Below, piece after piece: positions 60,167 to 64,000 of a stretch of DNA of 64,000 nucleotides. The notes beneath the pieces were generated by a model. The model did not search any database, had not been told where the DNA came from, and worked only from the letters and a program-made list of their open reading frames with translations. Position numbers and translations under genes: made by a program. Origin of the DNA: Sandaracinaceae bacterium (GTDB lineage Bacteria > Myxococcota_A > Polyangia > Polyangiales > Sandaracinaceae); contig JAHBWG010000006.1 of assembly GCA_019637095.1 (NCBI GenBank), forward strand, positions 1 to 64,000. The letters run 5' to 3'. How positions within the stretch are numbered: position 1 is the first letter of the stretch; each line of letters starts with the position of its first letter.

Positions 60167-60841
60167 CTACGGGACGAGCGCGCCGTCGCGCATGGTGAGC
60201 GCGCGGTCGACGCGGGCGTCGCGGGCGAGGCGCGCGTCGTGCGTCGCGGCCACGATCGTCGTGCCCTCGTCGCGCAGCGCGCACAGCGCGTCGACGAGCC
60301 CGCCCGCGTTGGCGCCGTCGAGGTGCGCGGTCGGCTCGTCGAGCAGGAGGATCTCGGGCGCCGTCACGAGCGCGCGCGCGATCGCCGCGCGCTGGCGCTG
60401 CCCGCCGCTCAGGCGGCTCGCGCGCGCGTCTCGCTCGCCGCCGAGACCGAAGCGCTCGAGCAGCGCGATCGCCCGCGCGCGCTCGTCGGGGCGGGCTCCG
60501 CCGCGCGGCACGAGCGGCAACAGCACGTTCTCGAGCACGCGCATCGCGCCGATCAGCGACAGGTCCTGGAACACGAAGCCGACGTGCGCGCGGCGCAGCG
60601 CCGCGCGGTGATGGTCGCGCAGGTGCGTCACGTCCTCGCCGAGGATCGCCACCGAGCCGGCCGTCGGCGCGATCATCGCGCCGAGCAGGCCCAAGAGCGT
60701 GGTCTTGCCCGACCCGCTCGGGCCCTCGAGCACCACGAGCGTGCCGGCCGCGATCTCGAGGTCGACGCCCGCGACCGCCTCGACGCGCCGCGCGCCGTCT
60801 GCGTAGCGCTTCACGAGCCCCGCCGCGACGATCGCGCTCAC
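60167..60841 (-). CDS. LolD/MacB-type ABC transporter ATP-binding protein
   Basis: 224 residues. Walker A EGPSGSGKTTLLGLL, Q-loop VFQDLSLI, signature RLSGGQRQRAAIARAL, Walker B EILLLDEPTAHLD, and switch histidine ATHD are all intact. Short length and the LVKRYADGARRVEAVAGV start are typical of LolD/MacB ATPases that drive FtsX-fold permeases. The GTG start overlaps the stop of such a permease, so they make one transporter. It is the last gene of a five-gene coupled operon that also encodes an MlaE permease. Confidence 0.9.
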   Translation of the reverse strand: MSAIVAAGLVKRYADGARRVEAVAGVDLEIAAGTLVVLEGPSGSGKTTLLGLLGAMIAPTAGSVAILGEDVTHLRDHHRAALRRAHVGFVFQDLSLIGAMRVLENVLLPLVPRGGARPDERARAIALLERFGLGGERDARASRLSGGQRQRAAIARALVTAPEILLLDEPTAHLDGANAGGLVDALCALRDEGTTIVAATHDARLARDARVDRALTMRDGALVP

Positions 60842-62004
60842 TCGGCCCCTCGCATCGCGCGGTCGGGATCGAGCGTCGCGGCGCGCCACGCCGGCACGAC
60901 GCCGACGGCCACGAACGGGACGACGACGGCGCCGAGCAGCGACAGCGCCTGCAGCGGATCGAGCGCGGGCGCGAGATCGAGCGCGGGGCGCAGGTTGCTC
61001 CAGCCGAGCAGCGCACCCCAGAGCCCCGGCGCGCCGAGCCAGAACACGTACGCGTACGCGAGCGCGATCCCGACGGCGGCGCCGGTGAGCGAGAGCACGA
61101 GCGACTCGTACACACGCGCCGCGAGCACGTCCGCCGTCGCCCAGCCGATCGCCTTGAGGATCCCGATCTCGCGGCGCTCCGCGTCCCCGAGCCCGCTCAG
61201 GCGCTCCCAGGCGAGCAAGAGGAACGCTGCGAGCGCCGGCACGAGCAAGAACGCGAGCAGCCCGCCGCGCGCGTCGAAGGTCAGCTCGTAGGTCCGCCGC
61301 AGGAGCCGCCGCTCGAGCACGCGCGCGCCGGGCAATCGCTCCGTGATGCGGCGCGTGATCACCCTAGCCTCGTCCTCGGTCGTGAGGTCGACCGCGAGGT
61401 CGGTCGCCCAGCCTTCCTCCACGTCGAGCAGGCGCCGCGCGTGCGCCGGCCGCGCGACGACGAGGTCCGCGCTGCGGATCGCCGACCCGCCGCCGAACGT
61501 CCCGACGACCGGGCTGAAGACGATGTCGCCGTCGAGCGGGATGCCCATCGCGTCGCCGACGCGCAGGCCGAGGTGGTCGGCGAGGTCCTCGCCGATCGCC
61601 ACCTCCGCGCCCTCGCGCGGGAGGCGCCCATGCGCGAGCGCCGCGTCGAGCGCGGGGTCGGCGCGCTCGGTCCCTACGATCGTCACGTTCGCCTCGAGCG
61701 CGGCGAAGAAGTAGTAGCCCCACACCCGAGGCTCGACCGCGCGCACCGCGGGCAGGCCGCGCAGCTCGTCCGCGAAGGACTCGGCGATCAGCGCCGGGCG
61801 ACCCGCGACGAGGCGCTGCACGGTGAGGTCGGGCATCTCCTCGACGAGCCGCTCGTGCTCGGCCCGGATCGCGTCGGTCAGGAGCAGCGCCGCGCCGAAG
61901 AGCGCGACGACGAAGGCGAGCCCGGCGCCGAGCGCGGCGCTCTTGCCCGCGCGGCGCCCGAGCGCGCCGACGGCGTAGTCGAGCAAGGCGAGCTGACGCC
62001 TCAC
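60838..62004 (-). CDS. FtsX/LolC-type ABC permease
   Basis: 388 residues. One N-terminal helix (SAALGAGLAFVVALFGAALLL) precedes a large periplasmic domain (about 45-240), followed by three helices with the GWATADVLAARVYESLVLSL and LRPALDLAPALDPLQALSLL stretches. This topology is that of MacB/LolC/LolE. LolC-like complexes pull lipoproteins out of the inner membrane; MacB-like ones work on the periplasm. The GTG at 62004 overlaps the stop of a 101-residue protein. Only one permease gene is present, so it may form a homodimer. Confidence 0.85.
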   Translation of the reverse strand: MRRQLALLDYAVGALGRRAGKSAALGAGLAFVVALFGAALLLTDAIRAEHERLVEEMPDLTVQRLVAGRPALIAESFADELRGLPAVRAVEPRVWGYYFFAALEANVTIVGTERADPALDAALAHGRLPREGAEVAIGEDLADHLGLRVGDAMGIPLDGDIVFSPVVGTFGGGSAIRSADLVVARPAHARRLLDVEEGWATDLAVDLTTEDEARVITRRITERLPGARVLERRLLRRTYELTFDARGGLLAFLLVPALAAFLLLAWERLSGLGDAERREIGILKAIGWATADVLAARVYESLVLSLTGAAVGIALAYAYVFWLGAPGLWGALLGWSNLRPALDLAPALDPLQALSLLGAVVVPFVAVGVVPAWRAATLDPDRAMRGAE

Positions 62005-62306
62005 CGCGACCTCCCCGCCTCGAGGACCGCGCGCGGCGGCCCGATGAGCGCGCCCGCCGGATCGACGTCGAGGCCGGCCGGGAGATCGGCGAGCGCCGCG
62101 CCCGGCTCCGCCTGCGAGGGGTGGCGCAGCCACCGCGAGGACGAGCTGAGCGCGAGATCCGGCAGGCGGATCACGCGCACGAGCAGGCGGTGGCTCGCCT
62201 CGGCGTCGCGCGCGGCGCGGCGTCGCGCGGCGTCGGCGAGGACCGTGGCGATGAGGAGCGCGGCGAGCCCGAGCACGATCGCCAGCGCGCGCAGTCGGCC
62301 CGTCAT
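62001..62306 (-). CDS. Small membrane-anchored protein in the MlaE/LolD-type operon
   Basis: 101 residues. An N-terminal helix (about 4-25, LRALAIVLGLAALLIATVLA) would anchor it in the inner membrane with the rest outside. The remainder is polar with no motif (EASHRLLVRVIRLPDLALSS). Starts and stops overlap both neighbours (TGATG with mlaE, GTGA with the permease). Perhaps an adaptor between the two transport units. Confidence 0.65.
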   Translation of the reverse strand: MTGRLRALAIVLGLAALLIATVLADAARRRAARDAEASHRLLVRVIRLPDLALSSSSRWLRHPSQAEPGAALADLPAGLDVDPAGALIGPPRAVLEAGRSR

Positions 62307-63103
62307 CAGACCTCGAAGAGGTTGAGGAAGATCTGTGTGAGGATCGCGTCGGCGACGAGCACGCCGATCGCCACCGTGACGACCGACGTGGTGGTCGAGC
62401 GGCCGACGCCCTCGGTGCCGCCGCGCGTGGTGAGCCCGAAGTGGCAGCCGAGCAGGCACACGAGGAAGCCGAAGAACGGCGTCTTGCAGATCCCGCTGAG
62501 GAAGTCCGCGAGGTCGATGCTGTCGATCGCGGTCGACAGGAAGAAGGGCATCGACATACCGAAGGTCACCTTCGAGACGACCATCGCGCTGCCGATGCCG
62601 AGCACCAGCGCGAGCGTGCAGAGCAGCGGCATGAGCACGGTCCCCGCGAGCACGCGCGGCACGACCAGCTTGCGGATCGGATCGGCGCCGAGCGCGCGGA
62701 TCGCGTCGATCTGCTCGGTGACCTTCATCGAGCCGAGCTCCGCGGTGATGCCGGCGCCGATGCGGCAGCCGACGACGAGCGCGGTGAGCGACGGCGCGAG
62801 CTCGCGGGCCTCGCTGAGGCCGACCACGCGCCCGACGCTGTCCTGCGCGCCGAAGCGCTCGAGCGAGAACGCGAACTGGATCGTCATCACGATGCCGACG
62901 AAGATCGCGGTCGCCGCGGCGATGCCGAAGGAGCGGACGCCCAGGTGATCGAGCTGGTAGAGGAACTGCCGCAGCTCGAAGCGCGTCGTGAAGAGCGCGA
63001 CGGTCGCGCGGCCGGCGAGCATCGCCGCGCCGCCGGCGTGCGCGATGAACGTGAGCACGCCGGCGCCCTGGCGGCGCAACGCGCCCTCGAGCGGGATCCT
63101 CAC
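62306..63103 (-). CDS. mlaE: MlaE-family phospholipid transport permease
   Basis: 265 residues with five to six helices. Family blocks: FGIAAATAIFVGIVMTIQFA, ELAPSLTALVVGCRIGAGIT with AELGSMKVTEQIDAIRALG (the coupling helix for MlaF), and LVVPRVLAGTVLMPLLCTLA. MlaE moves phospholipids between the membranes of Gram-negative cells and works with MlaF (ATPase) and MCE protein MlaD. Neither is in the window on this strand, although upstream genes lie beyond the right edge. The GTG start overlaps a lipoprotein stop. Confidence 0.9.
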   Translation of the reverse strand: MRIPLEGALRRQGAGVLTFIAHAGGAAMLAGRATVALFTTRFELRQFLYQLDHLGVRSFGIAAATAIFVGIVMTIQFAFSLERFGAQDSVGRVVGLSEARELAPSLTALVVGCRIGAGITAELGSMKVTEQIDAIRALGADPIRKLVVPRVLAGTVLMPLLCTLALVLGIGSAMVVSKVTFGMSMPFFLSTAIDSIDLADFLSGICKTPFFGFLVCLLGCHFGLTTRGGTEGVGRSTTTSVVTVAIGVLVADAILTQIFLNLFEV

Positions 63104-63597
63104 CCCGCCTCCGTCGTGAAGCCGGCGACGAAGCGCTCGAAGGCGGGCCGCGCGCGCTCGAAGCTCGCGCCGGGCGGCGCGACGAGCGCGAAGTCGTAGG
63201 TGCACTCGTCCTTCTTGAGGACGTAGAGCAACAGCTCGCGCGGGACGCCGTCGAGGCGCGCGAGGTAGTGCGAGCGCAGCGCCTCGCGCCCGTCGAGCGG
63301 GACGAGCTCCTGCGCGCGCAGGTCGCGCTCGGTGAAGCCGATGAGCAGGTGGTTGGTCAGCGAGCTCAGCGGCACGTCCTGGAACGGGTCGCACGTCGCG
63401 TTGAGCTGGACGACGGCGCCGTCGTCCCCGCGCCAGGCGAGATCGTTCTGCGCCAGGTCCAGGCGCGACCAGCCCGCCCCGAGCTCGCCGATCCGGTAGC
63501 GCGCCTCTGGGCCCTCGTAGATCGCGCCGCGCAACGTCCCGCCGCCGCCGCAGCCGATCGCGAGGGAGAGCGCCATGCACATCGCGTGGCCGCGCAT
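63100..63597 (-). CDS. Lipoprotein at the head of the MlaE operon
   Basis: 165 residues from the ATG at 63597: MRGHAMCMALSLAIGC has a lipobox (LAIGC) and a short signal. A GTG at 63639 would add 14 residues without improving it. The mature part is a compact domain (GELGAGWSRLDLAQNDLAW; HLLIGFTERDLRAQE; SHYLARLDGVPRELLLYVL) of a kind often seen near Mla/Mce genes in myxobacteria, though I cannot name it. It overlaps mlaE by GTGA. Confidence 0.7.
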   Translation of the reverse strand: MRGHAMCMALSLAIGCGGGGTLRGAIYEGPEARYRIGELGAGWSRLDLAQNDLAWRGDDGAVVQLNATCDPFQDVPLSSLTNHLLIGFTERDLRAQELVPLDGREALRSHYLARLDGVPRELLLYVLKKDECTYDFALVAPPGASFERARPAFERFVAGFTTEAG

Positions 63598-63663
63598 CGA
63601 GGCGAAGAGATACCCCGCCAGCGCCCGCACGCAAAGCACCGCGGACGAAGGTCCGGCCAGCGC

Positions 63664-63990
63664 TCATATCCCTTCGTCGATGCGGCGCATGCCCTCGAGC
63701 AGCAGGCCCTCCGCCGACGCGTGGATCACGCGCTCGCCCGTCTTGAAGCTCGGATCGAGCTGGAAGGTGCCGTCCGTGAGCTTGAGCATCTCGTAGACCG
63801 CCTCCTCGCCCGCCGCGGTGCCGAAGCGCGCGTCGTGGATGAGGCCGTCCTTGAAGTGGATCTCGCCGCGCTTGCCGCCGCCCGCGAGCTGCAAGCGGCC
63901 GCTGCGCCGCCCGTTCGAGAGGATCTGGATGACGTCGGGCAACGACATCTCCTTGATGGAGCCGCTCACCCCGCCGGGCGCCGCGCCCAT
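63664..63990 (-). CDS. DUF4388 (PATAN-like) protein, possibly incomplete at the right edge
   Basis: 108 residues from the ATG at 63990. SIKEMSLPDVIQILSNGRRSG opens the DUF4388/PATAN fold; GEIHFKDGLIHDARFG and YEMLKLTDGTFQLDP follow. These domains occur in signalling proteins, often after a response-regulator domain. The frame stays open from the ATG to the window edge, so the true start may lie beyond 64000 and the visible part may be only the C-terminal domain. Likely cytoplasmic signalling role. Confidence 0.75.
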   Translation of the reverse strand: MGAAPGGVSGSIKEMSLPDVIQILSNGRRSGRLQLAGGGKRGEIHFKDGLIHDARFGTAAGEEAVYEMLKLTDGTFQLDPSFKTGERVIHASAEGLLLEGMRRIDEGI

Positions 63991-64000
63991 CGCGCGATCG

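Overview
The window is about three-quarters G+C and strongly biased to G/C at third codon positions. It carries several eukaryote-type Ser/Thr protein kinases, Cys-rich 'DGN' disulfide-repeat lipoproteins, Asp-Ala-Gly linkers, a MYXO-CTERM-like tail and TonB-like C-termini. Together these point to a myxobacterium (Myxococcota), probably of the Polyangia/Sandaracinus type. The genus is inference. I saw no rRNA, tRNA, CRISPR array, insertion sequence or phage gene.

Layout. 1-10.3 kb is mostly housekeeping: the tail of a TonB-like protein, an EF-hand membrane protein, leucyl aminopeptidase, a ComEA-like protein, murA-hisG, an ABC-2 permease with a TPR partner, an SdhC-like cytochrome, a lipid kinase and lnt. 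10.3-13.1 kb is a tightly coupled run of transaldolase, beta-barrel protein, Nudix hydrolase and NAD kinase. 13.1-18.4 kb holds conserved hypotheticals, a Uma2-like protein, a lipoprotein, a 30-codon antitoxin-like micro-gene and two secreted proteins. 18.5-26.3 kb (minus strand) is a surface-protein block: two paralogous EGF/sushi/propeller lipoproteins, a nine-repeat Cys-rich lipoprotein and a PEGA/TPR protein. 26.4-29.3 kb has an Lgt-like enzyme, a small membrane protein, a SUMF1-like protein and a lipoprotein. 29.4-35.1 kb has two large kinases, and era and der follow. 37.5-41.9 kb repeats the PEGA plus Cys-rich lipoprotein pair, divergent from a third kinase. 42.0-51.0 kb holds a lipoprotein glutaredoxin, an HSP90-like ATPase and a 1871-residue partner. 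51-57.9 kb has stress, HEAT, DUF4062-GAF, NosL-like and flavoprotein genes. 58-64 kb has a fourth kinase, with Sel1 repeats, and an ABC/MlaE envelope-transport operon.

Many neighbours overlap by ATGA, GTGA or TGATG, so translational coupling is widespread. It defines the tal-barrel-Nudix-nadK, HSP90-giant, PEGA-lipoprotein, NosL and MlaE/LolD operons.

The best candidate for an undescribed system is the HSP90-like ATPase (42741-44399) coupled to a giant protein (44396-50011). The giant's N-terminus looks like a degenerate copy of the same ATPase fold. Other candidates are the DUF4062-GAF gene with its coupled 74-residue partner, and the duplicated PEGA/Cys-rich lipoprotein module. Two kinases (40450 and 58081) seem to need a +1 frame change in the linker after the kinase domain. 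Those sites are either assembly errors or a real on/off switch.
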